A stretch of 64,000 nt of DNA, from contig JAPMOS010000013.1 in assembly GCA_027972325.1 (NCBI GenBank), positions 633,501 to 697,500 of the forward strand. The letters run 5' to 3'. Below, in pieces: positions 1 to 17,311 of the stretch. A program made the translations under genes and the position numbers. The stretch comes from Paratrimastix pyriformis (Eukaryota; Preaxostyla; Paratrimastigidae). The first letter of the stretch is position 1. Each line of letters starts with the position of its first letter. The notes beneath the pieces are model-generated. The model made no database searches. It saw only the letters and a list, made by a program, of their open reading frames with translations, and was not told the DNA's origin.

Positions 1-6391
<6,391 letters not shown>

Positions 6392-6429
6392 TGTGTGTGT
6401 GTGTGTGTGTGTGGGGACTTTCCGGAATA

Positions 6430-6738
6430 TGAGAGAAAGTTCCTATGTGACCGGCTTAGGCAGGGCCTTGCCCAACAGTGTACTGGTCGCCCAGCTTGGC
6501 CCCAAGGCCGAGAAGTTCTTCCACCTGGTGGGCGAGGCGCACCGCAAGGCCGAGCGGACCTTCAACCGCTCCTTCTGGCTGGCTCGCATTGACGCCACGC
6601 TGGCGCGCTGGGGTGCGGCGCTCGAGGAGACCTGGGCCAGGACGCCACCGCCCACCACAAGAGCACGGGCCTGGCATGCTTCAACGTGGCTCTCGACCAG
6701 CACAAGATGGCGAGCGACCCCAACGCCAAGATGGGCTA
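6430..6738 (+). pseudogene. Decayed 3' end of an unidentified gene
   Basis: After a splice-acceptor-like GGCTTAGGCAG the sequence encodes about 65 protein-like residues (LVAQLGPKAEKFFHL, ERTFNRSFWLARIDATL). One base out of frame near 6630 it then encodes GQDATAHHKSTG...DPNAKMG ending in TAA at about 6736-6738. Both halves have coding-like composition, so the simplest reading is a single-base frameshift in the last exon of a gene whose upstream part was lost or displaced by the microsatellite/retroelement block. I do not recognise the protein. A tiny intron instead of a frameshift cannot be excluded. Confidence 0.4.
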
Positions 6739-7019
6739 AAACGGTGAGTGGGGTAAAACCTTCTTTTGTCCCTTTTCTTGAAATGAATCCTCTTCTTTTC
6801 CTTTGTATCGTTCTCCTCTTCTCTTTCTCTCTCACTCTCTTTCTTTCTTCCCCCCCCCCCCCCCCCCCCCCCCTCGTTCTTCTCCGGCAATTGCCCCATT
6901 GTCCCCGGGCCAACACGTTTTTCCCCCTTTCCCCCGTTCCAAAAAGCAGACTTTGACAGACAGAAATAGCCACTACAACCCCCCGGTTAACCATTATTCA
7001 GTTAAGAGGTTTTGCGAAA
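6739..7019. other. Intergenic stretch with CT-rich tract and poly-C
   Basis: Holds a CT-rich tract (about 6800-6850) and a poly-C run of about 22 bases (6851-6873), then the presumed promoter and leader of the following gene. No gene seen. Confidence 0.6.
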
Positions 7020-8283
7020 ATGCCTGCTTTGGTCGACGACAAGAAATCAAAGATTGTTGCAGCTTTGTTGTGGTGCATCATTTTCCCGGGATCTCTGATT
7101 GTGATCCTCTACTTTGTCTGGAATTCTTGTTTGTTTGTTTGGAGTTCACACCTGTTTCTTGTTTGGGCCCTAGGTTCAAATGCTCGTTGGCTCTGCCGCT
7201 GCGGGTAAAGTGGGTGCGATTTCTGATAAAATTGTCACCAACGATACAGCTTCCGATCTCGGGGTGCAGAAGGGGAGAAGTCTGCGCGCATCCAATGACA
7301 CTTACGACCGTTTTGGTTTGTATTTAGTGGCCGAAATTGCTCATGTCTCGAGCGCTGTCGCTGTTTTCGCTCTCCTGATCGATTTGACCCTCCTCTTCAT
7401 CTTCCTGCCGTACATCAAGGTCCTAGAATGCCTTGTATTTGCTCCCCTCTGTTTTGCGCTTGCCGTTTTCTGTTTGATGGCATTATGTTGGTGGACTTTC
7501 CCGACCGCTACATGAGCTACTTTCCTGACTGACAAACTAGCTCATCATTTCCCTTCTTTCTTTCCCTCTCCAGAACTTCTGGTCCCGTTGCCCCACCGTG
7601 AAGAAGTGGTGCCACTGGATTTGTCTCGGCTTGATCGGTCTGTGTCTTCTTTCGGGTTGGCTCACCCTTTCTTTCTTCACGCAGCGATTTTCGGTGTCGG
7701 TTATTTGGTGTGCAACATTTATCAAATGGCCGTTGTTTTCGCGAAGAATATCAGCACTTGGAGCCAGGTCAGTTGCTCTTGTTTCCATCACCATTGGCTC
7801 ATTTTTTGGTTTTGTAGTGGTCCACCGATCTCTCGGCGTATCCGACTGCTTGCGCCGTTGCCAACCTCTTCATCACGTTGCTCATCTTCATCTTCATTCT
7901 CACCCCTGGCTTCTTCTTCCTCTACTTCAAGGTGTGCCCTCCCCCTTACCTCCGCCTTAGTCAACCACCCTTCTTCAGGTGCACTTCTTCTATGCTCTGA
8001 TGAAACGCTGGACTGACAAGAGCGCCGTTCTGGGGAAGGTCGGTTCTTTACTTCTTCTTCGAGCGCTCATTTCTTCTTGATTTAGGTCGCCACTGCGGCC
8101 TCGAACGCCCCGTACCTCTCTGGTTCTGCTGCCCTCGGTGCTCCGATCTCCGCAAATCCCGCGGCTGCCCCCCCTGCGTCAACTGGTTTGTCCCTCTCCT
8201 CCTTGATGTCGGCTCATCCCATTCCTAACCCCGACACAGGCAACCCCTTCAGCGAGCCCAGTGCTGCCGGCTCTGCAGTGTAA
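7020..8283 (+). CDS. Tetraspan-type membrane protein with C-terminal NPF motif, 8 exons
   Basis: Exons 7020-7115, 7174-7419, 7574-7637, 7685-7767, 7818-7931, 7979-8038, 8086-8185 and 8240-8283 join to a 268-residue protein. All phases agree. Four hydrophobic stretches are visible at about residues 13-32, 95-113, 125-148 and 168-193. A polar loop between the first two contains ASNDTYDRF, and the cytosol-like tail ends in an Ala/Pro/Ser segment with GNPFSEPS. NPF is a known EH-domain ligand, so a role in endocytic or secretory membrane traffic is possible, as in SCAMPs, but SCAMP signature loops are absent. I do not recognise the family. The introns are only 47-154 bp and low in repeats, unlike most of the window. 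The ATG at 7020 follows a TTTGCGAAA leader. Confidence 0.75.
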
Positions 8284-8506
8284 GCGTAGGCGTGTTCGAT
8301 GGCGTCGCCACCACAATAACTTGCGACGCCCTTCTGTTTTCTTTTGGGAGCCGGCCTTTTTTTTGGGGGGGTGGGTGGTTGATTTTGCGCACCAAGAAAA
8401 GTTTGGACCGCTTTCTTTCTCCGAACCGAGAACCGGGCCGGGTCACTGGGCTCACTGCCCGCGGTTGATCAGCCCGAAGACACCCTTTTTCCCCCCTTGC
8501 CTCTCA
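8284..8506. promoter_or_regulatory. Short intergenic leader between tetraspan and C2-EML genes
   Basis: About 220 bp separates a stop codon from the next start. It holds the first gene's 3' UTR and the second gene's promoter. It contains T- and G-runs (8347-8370) but no recognisable TATA or other element. Confidence 0.4.
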
Positions 8507-11500
8507 ATGCTCGCTGTGGAAGTTCTTCGCGCTGTCGATCTTGTGAACGTCGATACCGATGGCACTGTCTCAGATCCCTTTGCCACGGTCACCTTTGGTG
8601 CCAAGACCGAGAACACGCTTGTTGTTGAAGATTCCCTCGTCTGCCAGCTCTCCTTTATTTAACTTGATGAACATTTTTTTTGTTGCAGTGCCCAGAGTGG
8701 AACGAAACGTTCTATTTTCCGATCGCACTTCCTCCATCTGGAGAGATTCAAGTTGCGGTCGTGGATGACTCACGGCACTCCCTTGGCCAGGCGGTTGTTC
8801 CGATCTCCGCCCTTCAAATTGGCGCCCGCACCGAGATCGAGTGCCCCCTCCAGGGTGTGAGGAGTGGCCGCATCACTCTGGGCCTGAGGGTACTCGAGAA
8901 ACTGACCGAGGAAGCCGAGGGTTTGCTCCGCGCTCGATTTCCCTCTTGGTTGGATTATGGATGGCTTTGTAGTGGTCGAGCGGGACGTCGCCGAGGAAGG
9001 CGAGGCCGAGGAGGAGGAGGAGGAGATCTGCTGTGCCGCCGAGGACGAGGCCCAGCTCGAGTTCAACCCCGTCCGCACGCCCCACCCGCTGGCGCCCGCC
9101 ATCTCATTCCTCCTTCGGCCCTCCTTCGGCCCTTGTCGCCGCCCCCCCCCCCCCCCCCCCCCCCCCCTGCAGATGGCTCGTGCCCGAGGGGCCGTCCACG
9201 TGCCCGCCAAGTACGCCGACATGTCCTTCCCCAAGGACGCCCCCACCGAGGAGCTGGTCCTGCAGCAAGTGTCTGTGGGCTCGGGTCCCGGTGGCCGCAG
9301 GGCTGACCCGCCCTTCGCCTCCCTGTGTCCCTCAGCTATGGCTACCGGGGCGCCGACTGCCACCACAACGCCTTCGCCCTGCCCGACGGGAGCGTGGCCT
9401 ACCACATCGCCGCCGTGGGCATCGTCATGGACCCGCGCACCCGCCAGCAGCGCTTCTTCCGCGCCCACACCGACGACGTCCGCCCCACCGTCCAACCCCG
9501 CTGCATCCCCCTGTGCCGCATCCCCTGTGCCGCATCCCCTGTGCCGCATCCCCCTGTGCCGCATCCCCCTGTGCCGCATCCCCCTGTGCCGCATCCCCCT
9601 GTGCCGCATCCCCCTGTGCCGCATCCGCCTCTGCGGATCGTGTCCGGTGGGCCGCCGTCTGACGGGTTCGCGGGGTGTGCGTCTCGTTCTGCTTCTGCTT
9701 CTGCTTCTGTGGGCCGGCAGATCCTGTGCCTGGCCGCCAACCCCGCGGGCACCATGATCGCCACCGGGCAGAGCGGCAAGAACCCGCCCATCATGCTCTG
9801 GGACCCGGCCACCTGCCAGCTGGTCCGCACGCTCGCCGAGGGCGACGTCAAGGGTCTGCCCCACCCCAACTTGCCCCGCCCCCTTACTTGCCCCGCCCCC
9901 TTACTTGCCCCGCCCCTTACTTGCCCCGCCCCTTACTTGCCCCGCCCCTTACTTGCCCCGCCCCTTACTTGCCCGCCCCCTTACTTGCCCCGCCCCAACT
10001 TGCCCCGTCAATGATTGTTGGTTGGCTCAACACCGCATACCGGCTGGCTGCTCATCGGGGCGCAGGCGTCAACGTTGTGGCCTTCAGCGACGACGGGAGC
10101 CGGCTGGTCAGCGTGGGGATCGACGACGCCCACACGGTCTCCCTGTGGGACGTGGCCACGGGCCGCAAGCTGGCCACGACCACCGGCGGCCGCAACAAGA
10201 TCATCGATGGCCACTTCATGCCCGGCAGCAACACGGACTTCGTCCTGGCCGGCGTCAAGTGCCTCACCTTCTTCGCCTTCGCCTCGGGGGCCCTCACCGC
10301 CACGTCCGCGGCCCGCCCTGCCCTGCCCCTGCCCCTGCCCCTGCCCCTGCCCCTGCCCCTGCCCGCCGTCGACTCAAGCCCGACCTGACGGTGCGGGTGG
10401 ATGCTCATCGTCGTCTCTCTGGTTGTCCCGACTGGCGCGCAGGCGGGGCCTCTTCGGGACGACCGTGGCCCCGGACACGCTCTCGGGTGTGCAGCCCATG
10501 GCGGGCGGGCAGCTGGTGACGCCCTCGGCCTCGGGGGCGCTGCTGGTCTGGCGGGGCCGCACCCTGGCGGCTTCCAAGCCGGCCCACCAGGGCCGGGCCG
10601 AGGCCATCTGCGCCACCCCGACGGGCATCCTGACCGGGGGCGCCGACGGGCACATCATGGGCTTCACCGGGTCGGCCCTCAAGAAGGCCGCCGACTGCTG
10701 GGTGGGCTCGCCGGTCCGCTCGCTGCACGTGCTGGGCAGCCGGCTCCTGGTGGGCACCCAGGGCAACGCCCTGCTCGAGCTGGTCTACAACCCGGCCACG
10801 GGGGCCATCGAGAGCGGCCCCGGCATGGCACCCGCCACCTCCCTTCCAGCCCCGCCCGTGGCCGCCCCACGGCCGGGTGGCATCCCGGCTCGGGCCCCGG
10901 CCGCCCCCCCGATGGCCGTCACCCGGCCCAACCCGGTCGTCCTGACCCAAACCCACAACGGCGGTCTGCCGCCCGCCCCGCCCCCGTGCCGCTGCCCCGT
11001 CCTCCCCCCCGTCCTCCCCCCCGTCCTGACGTTCTCCTCTAACAACGCGGGGTGTGTCTGCCTTGGTGGCTCGGCAGAGGTCTGGGGCCTGGCGGTGCAC
11101 CCGCGCGACCCGACGCTGTGCTTCACGTGCGGCGACGACCGGACGGTGCGGCTGTGGAACACGGAGGCCCGGCGGATGGTCTCCAAGAGCGAGGTGGCCG
11201 GCCCGGCCCGGGCGGTGGCCATCTCGCCCGACGCGGCCCTGCTGGCCGTGGGCACCACCGACGGCCACCTGGAGCTGCTCGAGACGGCCACCATGCACTC
11301 GGTCCGGGTGGTGCGCGCCGCCCAGGGCAAGGAGGTCTCCGTGGTGCGCTTCTCGCCGGCCGGCGATCGGGTCGCGGTGGGCACTCAGGCCCAGACCATC
11401 GAGATCTTCGCCGTGCCCTCGCTGCAGCTGGTGGCCACCTGCAAGGGCCACTCGGCCCGCATCATCGCCCTCGACTGGTCCGCCGACGGGGCCGTCCTGC

Positions 11501-12040
11501 AGAGCAACTGCAACGCCTACGAGCTGCTCTTCTGGAACGCCGCCACGGGCCGCCAGATCACGGCCTCCTCCTCGCTGAAGGACACCGAGTGGGCCACGTA
11601 CACCCTCAAGATCGGCTGGCCCGTCCTCGGTCCGCGCCCCATGCGCCCCATGCCCCCCTGCCCATGCGCCCCATGCCCCTGCCCCTGCCCATGCGGCTCG
11701 GCCCCTTGCTCATTGGCGGCCTGTTGCTGCTGTTGTTGCTGTTTTGCTTTGCCGTGGGGGTGGGGGGCGTGCAGGGATCTGGCCGGACCGGTTCATCCCC
11801 TGCGACGGGAGCGACATCAACGCGCTGGACGCCAACCCCGCCCGGACGCTGCTCTGCTTCGGGGACGACTTCCACCAGGTCGAGCTGGCCCGGTACCCGT
11901 GCCCCGACAAGGCCATGCCCAAGAAGGCCTACCCGGGCCACTCGGAGCACGTCACCAACACCCGCTGGACATGCGACGGCGCCCACGTCCTCTCCACGGG
12001 CGGCCTCGACGCGGCCCTCATGCACTGGGCCCTCCAGTAA
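8507..12040 (+). CDS. C2 domain fused to EML-type HELP/WD40 microtubule-binding protein, 10 exons
   Basis: Exons 8507-8638, 8689-8920, 8973-9070, 9173-9270, 9336-9477, 9721-9853, 10066-10303, 10443-10963, 11078-11629 and 11775-12040 give 803 residues with all phases consistent. Residues 1-115 form a C2 domain (TVSDPFATVTF, CPEWNETFYF), the Ca2+/phospholipid-binding fold. An acidic Glu-rich linker follows. Then comes the HELP core of echinoderm microtubule-associated protein-like (EML) proteins (QQVYGYRGADC, RQQRFFRAHTDD) and two WD40 blades sets: LCLAANP, VVAFSDDGSRL, VWGLAVHP...RTVRLWNT, and at the end NTRWTCDGAHVLSTGG. EML proteins bind and stabilise microtubules. The C2 fusion is not in the EML members I know. 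Introns are filled with private repeats (9478-9720, 9854-10065). Confidence 0.92.
9500..9640. repeat. Intronic minisatellite, 15-bp unit (CCGCATCCCCCTGTG)
   Basis: About eight tandem units inside the EML intron 9478-9720, between exons encoding the HELP core and the first WD repeat. The unit is not seen elsewhere in the window. Confidence 0.85.
9866..10012. repeat. Intronic minisatellite, CCCCTTACTTGCCCCG unit
   Basis: About nine slightly variable 15-17 bp units filling most of EML intron 9854-10065. Confidence 0.85.
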
Positions 12041-12254
12041 CCGCTCGCGGGCACTGGCTGACTGACTGCTGCCGGTCGCCGCCCTCGGGCCCTCGGCGCG
12101 CGTGTAGATAGATAACAATGGATACCCCCCCCCCCCCCCCCCTTCCTGAAAACGGCATCCGATCTCCCACCAACCCGCTCTTCGCCGCTGCTGGGGGGTG
12201 GGAGGGAGGGACGCATCGCTCGGGTGGGATGGGATGGGGGCGGGGTGGGCGCGC
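12041..12254. other. Convergent 3'-3' intergenic region
   Basis: About 210 bp between the stop of the EML gene (+) and the stop of the SURP-CID gene (-). It holds both 3' UTRs and a poly-C run near 12126-12142. No canonical AATAAA was seen. Confidence 0.5.
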
Positions 12255-15200
12255 TCAGGGCTGGGGCATCCAACCGGACGGGGGCGCGGGCACCTGCCAG
12301 AGCCCCCCACCGGGCCCGGTCGTGGGTGGGGGGGGCGCGGCGAAGAAGCCAGGCCCCGGCTGCCCCGGCTGCCCCAGCTCGGCCCCGAGGGCGGGAGGGG
12401 CGGCCCCCAAAAACACCGACCCCTGGTTTGGCTGCAGCTGCGGGGCCAGTGGGTAGCCACCCTGGCCGGGGCCGGGGAGCTGCTGCTGCGGTGGTTGTGG
12501 TTGTGGTTGTTGTTGTTGCTGCTGCTGCTGCTGCTGGAGGGCCTGCTGGGCCCAGGCGATCAGGGCGGCCGTGTCGGGGGCGGCCCCGTAGCCGACCGGG
12601 AGGGGGGCCGGGAGGGGGGCCGGGAGGGGGGCCGGGAGGGGGGCCAGGGGAGCGGGCGGCATCGCCGGGAGACCCGCGGGCGGCGAGGGTGCCGCCCCCA
12701 TGGGGAACCCCCCGCCCAAGGCAGCCGGGCCAGGAGGGGCCGCCGCAGGGGGGGCCGTCTCGGTGGGAAGGGATGGAGGGGCGGCCGGGGGCGGGGGCGT
12801 CGTCGGCGCCGGTGGGTTTCTGCCGAAGGGGCGCCACAGCACACCACAGCAGCATATGAGCGCCACCGGCCAGGAGCGGGGCAGGGCAGGGCAGGGCAGG
12901 GCAGGGCAGGCCAGGGCAGGCCAGGCCAGGGCAGGGCGGACGGCTGGGGAAGGCCCTGGTAGTAGAGGTCGACCAGCCGCAGCAGGGTGGGGTCGGGCGG
13001 CTGGGCGGCCGTCAGCCGCTTGGGCACGTCCGACGGCAGGAGCGCCACGCAGGGCCGCGGGCCGCCCCCGGGCGGAGCCACGAACTCGGGCCGCTGGCGG
13101 AGCATCTGCACGGGATGGCCGCCCAGGCAACAGGTTGGGCACGGCAACAGGTTGGGCACGGCATGAGGTCAAGCGCGATGGGGCGGAGGGACGGTGCCAT
13201 TCTAGGGTTGGGGGGCATGGCGGGCTGGGGGCCATGACGGGATGGGGATGGGGGCCATGACGGGCTGGGGGCCATGACGGGCTGGGGGGCATGGCGGGCT
13301 GGGGGCCATGGCGGGCTGGGGGCCATGGCGGGCTGGGGGCCATGGCGGGCTGGGGGCCATGGCGGGCTGGGGGCCATGGCGGGCATGGGGGCATGGCGGG
13401 ATGGGGGCATGGCTGGGGGGGGCATGGCGGGCGGGCGGACGTCGGGGATGAGGCCCGCGGGGGCTACGCTCCAGTGGGTGATGCTGATCGTCCCGGGCGG
13501 GTCGGTCGGCTCTGGGGACGCAGCCGGGCGGGCAGCCGCGTCGGCGGGCGGGGGCGTGGCCTGGGCGGGCAGGAGGGGGGCCACTCCGGCCAGGGCCGAG
13601 GGCGGGGCCGCGGCCGGGCCGTCGCTGAAGCCGGTGGGGCGGGGCGACCGGGGCGGCGGCGAGGGCGAGGGCGGGGACCGGGACCGGGACCGGGACCGAG
13701 ACCGGGACCGAGAGCGGGACCTGGATTGCGACCGGCCGGGCGACCGGGACCCCGAGCGGGACCGAGACCGGGACCTCGACCCGGACCGAGACCGGGACCG
13801 GGAGCCCGCTGGCCGGGGGGAGCGCGACCGGGGTCGGGGCGATGGTCGCCCCAAAGGACGCCGCGGAGACCAGGGGCGGCCACCCTGAGGGAGGGCCCGA
13901 GGGGGCGGGATGGGGGCCCGTGCCCGGGCCATGCAGCCGCGCACGTACCCCATGGCGGCCGGGTCCAGGTAGCCCTGCAGGCCCCAGCCCTCCGCCAGCT
14001 GCCCCCACCAGCACGGCGCCGCGCAGAAATGAGGGACTGATGAGGGAGGGCGATGAGGGGCAGGGCCAGAGGGGAGGAGGCTTTGGCGCTGATCCACGGC
14101 CCATGCCCCGCGGGCGGGTAGCAGCACGAGGCGAGCGAGGCAGCAGCCCCGGCGAGCGATGCGGGGGTAGGGCGAGGGCGGGGGTAAGGCGAGGGCGGGG
14201 CGGGGCGGGGCGGGGCTGACCTCCTCGATGGCGCGGCGGTGCTGCTCGGCGGGCTGCTCGGCGTAGGTGACGGCCAGGCACCAGGCCAGGTAGGGCACCA
14301 GGGTCTGGGTGGTCAGATCCATCACCTGCGGCGCCGCCCCACGCAGCAGCATCCTGCCCGCCCGTCGCGCCGCCCGCCCGCATACCCGCCCCGCAGACCC
14401 GCCCCGATGTGCCAGATGTCTCAGATGCGGATCCCGTGGGCTGGCTCTTGTCTGGGACGTGGGGTGGGGGTGCGGACACGGTGGCGAGGAGCTCGCCGGC
14501 CATCCGCAGGAGGCCCATCCGCTGCCCGACGGCCGCCTCGGCCAGGTGGGCGCACAGAACGGCCCCCACGGCCGGGGTGTGCTGCGGGCAGTGGCCCAAG
14601 ATGAACTCCTTGGCCCCCTGCACGGCCCCCGCCCCGACCGGCCAGCCCACCGGCATCACCCATCAGTGACCGGCATCACCCATCAGTGACCGGCATCACC
14701 CATCAGTGACCGGCATCACCAATCAGTGACCGGCATCACCCATCAGTGACCGCCAGCTCGGGGGCCACGGCACAGCCCTGCCCCCACGCCAGGCAGCCCA
14801 CGTCAGGCTGCGCGCCCGACTCCCCGCACCCGTACTCGCCCGTCCCTGGCCGCACCGCGATCGGGCGGCGGGCTGGGCGGCGGGCTGGGCGGCGGGCTGG
14901 GCGGCGGGCTGGGCGGCGGGCTGGGCGGCGGGCTGGGCGGCGGGCTGGGCGGCGGGCTGGCTGGGCGGCGGGCTGGGCGGGGCGGGGGGGGGGGGTGCGT
15001 ACCGCCGTGCCAGCCGAATCGATGGCGCCCAGGGCCCGCCGGAAGGCGACCACCTCGTCGTGGCTGAGGGTCATCGTCGTGGCCGGAATCTGCCCCGCAG
15101 CCCCCAACCCACGGCACCCACGGCACCCCGGCACCGAGGGCACGGCACGGCCAGGTGAGGGCACGGCACGGCGGGCGGAGAAGCCCAGCTCATCACCGGT

Positions 15201-16404
15201 GAGCAAAGGGCGGCAGGCGGTCAGGCAAGGTGGCGTGGAGGCAAGGAGGGCGGGGGCGGACCTCCTCGCGGTGGGCGACCCGCTCCTGCCTGAGGGCCTC
15301 CTCGATTTGCTCTGCGCCATCGCCCCCCCGGCCCCCGATGGGATGATGCCCCGAGTGGTGACTCCAAGAGGCCAGGGCCAAGGCCAGGGCCAGGGCCAGA
15401 GTCAGGGCCGGCGGGTGTGGGTGGGTGCGGGCGGGAGGGTGCCAGGACCCGGGCGGGCGGGCGGACCGGGGGAGAGCCCGTTGCGAAGGCAGTAGAGGCG
15501 CCACTGGTAATACGGGGCGTTGGGGCCCCCGTAGAGGAAGTCGAATTGCTGGTTGCCCTGCCGTGCCCCCGGCCCCCCCAAGCCACGAGGGTCACCGATG
15601 GTGAGATGGGGCTGAGCCTTCATTCTTCATTGGGGTGGGGTGCCTTCAATGGGGCTGGGGCTGGATGGGAGGCTTTCCCGGGCGTCCCCAGGGAGGCAGA
15701 CGGCGTTCTTGGCCTTGATGTGCCCCTCGAAGGCGGGCCCGTTCTTGACCACGAACTCGGCCATCTTATCGATCACCCGGGCAACCTCCACCGCTGCCCC
15801 CCCCCCCCCCCCCCCCCCGGCACAAGGGCAGAGGCATACAATGAGCGGACGGGAGGGCCGCAAAGGCAAACGGCGGACAGGAAGGCGGCTCGGTGGGCGT
15901 CGGCACATTGGCCGCAGCTCGGAGGGCGCTCAGGGCCGCGAGCGGGTCGTGGCTGGTCGCCGCCGTGGGGACGAGGGACCCCGGGCCCCGCGGCCCCGAG
16001 CGGGAGTCCTGCCCCTAGGAGACTGATCGGCCACCAGGGAGCCATGGATGTGACTGACCCGAGAATAATTAATCTTAATTCGTTCGCCCTCGAAGAGGAC
16101 CCCGTTGAGTTGGTGGCGGGCCCGCTGGGCATCCTCCATAGTCTGGAAGTGGACGAAACCGCAGCCCTGCGAAGCAGCGAACGAGGGGAATAATCAAAAG
16201 ACGAAAAAGGAAAAAAACCTTGTTACTGAGGACACGCAAATGTTCGACTCGCCCGAAAGGTTCGAAGAGGGTGCGTAGGTTGCCCTCGTTGACGGCTTCG
16301 GTGAGCCCGCCCACCCAGAGGACCCGAGAAGGCGGTGGGTCGCGAGAATCTCTCCACTCACGGCGACCCTCGTCCGGAGCGCCGTACGGTTGAGGAAAGT
16401 TCAT
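12255..16404 (-). CDS. RRM-SURP-CID-RS splicing factor (U2SURP/CHERP family), 12 exons
   Basis: Reading the - strand, exons 16404-16219, 16166-16059, 16014-15879, 15793-15702, 15557-15467, 15311-15262, 15089-15003, 14617-14478, 14353-14221, 13998-13441, 13105-12942 and 12819-12255 join to 769 residues with every phase matching. An RRM comes first (VLWVGGL, RNP1 GCGFVHFQ, residues 28-97). It is followed by a SURP module (VARVIDKMAEFV...GPAFEGHIKAKN, QFDFLYGG...YYQWRLY), a CTD-interacting domain (AKEFILGH...VMDLTTQTLVPYLAW), an SR-rich block of about 50 residues, and a Pro-rich tail with a ten-Gln run. This order matches U2 snRNP-associated SURP proteins (SR140), and the CID and tail also resemble CHERP. 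The expected role is U2 snRNP-linked 3' splice-site recognition. The RS block is encoded by CCGGGACCG-type repeats. Confidence 0.9.
13288..13400. repeat. Intronic minisatellite GGGGGCCATGGCGGGCT
   Basis: About seven 17-bp units in the intron 13106-13440 of the SURP-CID gene. On the sense strand they read Met-Ala-Pro-Ser-Pro-Pro-Trp-Pro and stay open, which makes the intron look coding in one frame. Confidence 0.85.
14648..14755. repeat. Intronic 20-bp minisatellite (CGGCATCACCCATCAGTGAC)
   Basis: Five tandem copies, one with a single substitution (AATCAG for CATCAG), within the intron 14618-15002 of the SURP-CID gene. Confidence 0.92.
14867..14987. repeat. Intronic GGGCGGCGGGCT array
   Basis: About nine to ten 12-bp units in the same intron as the 20-bp minisatellite, followed by a poly-G run of about 10 that is poly-C in the sense of the gene, close to its 5' splice site. 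Confidence 0.85.
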
Positions 16405-17311
16405 CCGCTGATATTGCGGATCAATCCCGACAGGTTATTTATCCCCACGCGCAAACCCGACCAACAGAACCACAGTATTGTTCGACATGCCTCGGAACTG
16501 CGCATCAAACTTACCGGTCAAAAGATCAAAAGTCTGGTGCCCGAAAACGATCTTCATCTCATCTCTTCGATCAGCTCCCCTTCGTCCAGACTGAAGGGCC
16601 CAATCGTTAAACTGACAGGAGTTGATTGTGCCTTTGAATTTGTTGCGCCTGAGCGCATGCTTGTTGTGTTGATGACATCACCCAGTATTTTCGCTGAGTG
16701 CCGTATTTTGGCCGTATTTTAATCACGGCCGCCTGCGATCCCATGCTTGTTCTCGACTGTCAAACACCTCGGATCCGTCAGCCCTCTCCCCACGCCGGAC
16801 GCCACCTCCCTGCACGCCCGATCACCACGATTCAGTGGTGCCATTGCTCGGCCGTGGCCCATCTGCCACCTGATGGCCACACCTCTCCACCTCTGCCACC
16901 TCTGCCACCTCTGCCACCTCTGCCACCTCTTCCACCTGCCACCTGCCACCTGCCACCTGCCACCTCCACTCGTTCCACTTTCTCTTCCACTATTTCGCTG
17001 TTTTAGGGATCCTGCGGCACTCGTTTTTCGGAAAAGTTGAGTGTGGCTGAGGAGGTAGAGTGTCCTCTTTTTACAGGGAAGCCTCCTGGTTCGAATCCGT
17101 GGAGATCCCTTGGTTTTGGTTTTTTCGGCTTTAACTTCATGTGGATACCAGGTCCGGCCCGGGAAAACTTTGGCTAGCACTTCATGTGGATACCAGATCT
17201 TGAAAAAAAATTGAATTGGGTAGAGGGAACTCAGGTTTTGGTGGGGACAAAGTCGGTCGGCAACGGGTCTATCGATTCCTGGTTTTTAGCACCACATCAA
17301 GTTAAAGCCGG
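16405..17311. promoter_or_regulatory. Divergent intergenic region with CCACCTCTG repeats
   Basis: The largest gene-free interval, between the divergent SURP-CID (-) and methyltransferase (+) genes. It holds presumed promoters at both ends, a CCACCTCTG/CCACCTG repeat at about 16876-16965, the Pol III-type element at 17037-17109, and an 18-bp direct repeat (ACTTCATGTGGATACCAG) at 17134-17151 and 17179-17196. Short open frames inside show no domain. Confidence 0.6.
17037..17109 (+). tRNA. tRNA-Lys(UUU)-like element, acceptor stem degenerate
   Basis: Contains a perfect Pol III B box (GGTTCGAATCC) at 17088-17098 and an A-box-like TGGCTGAGGAGG at 17044-17055. Laid on canonical tRNA numbering, T8, A14, G18, G19 and A21 fall correctly. 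The anticodon loop reads UUUUUAC (anticodon UUU) on a 4/5 paired stem, the variable loop has five bases, and the T loop is TTCGAAT. A T-run follows from 17112 as a Pol III terminator. However, the seven bases before T8 do not pair with 17102-17108, and the T stem has one mismatch. A better partner (GGGATCC near 17007) lies about 30 bp too far upstream. It may be a tRNA pseudogene, a tRNA-derived SINE head, or a tRNA with an unusual 5' insertion. Confidence 0.4.

Noticed and set aside
12918-13400. Met-Ala-Pro-Ser-Pro-Pro-Trp repeat protein on the - strand
   Set aside because: Minisatellite in an intron of the SURP-CID gene; splicing it out restores continuity from PDVR-side coding to MLRQRPEFV.
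14640-14760. Possible CRISPR-like array (20-bp repeats)
   Set aside because: Units are contiguous with no spacers and lie in a eukaryotic intron.
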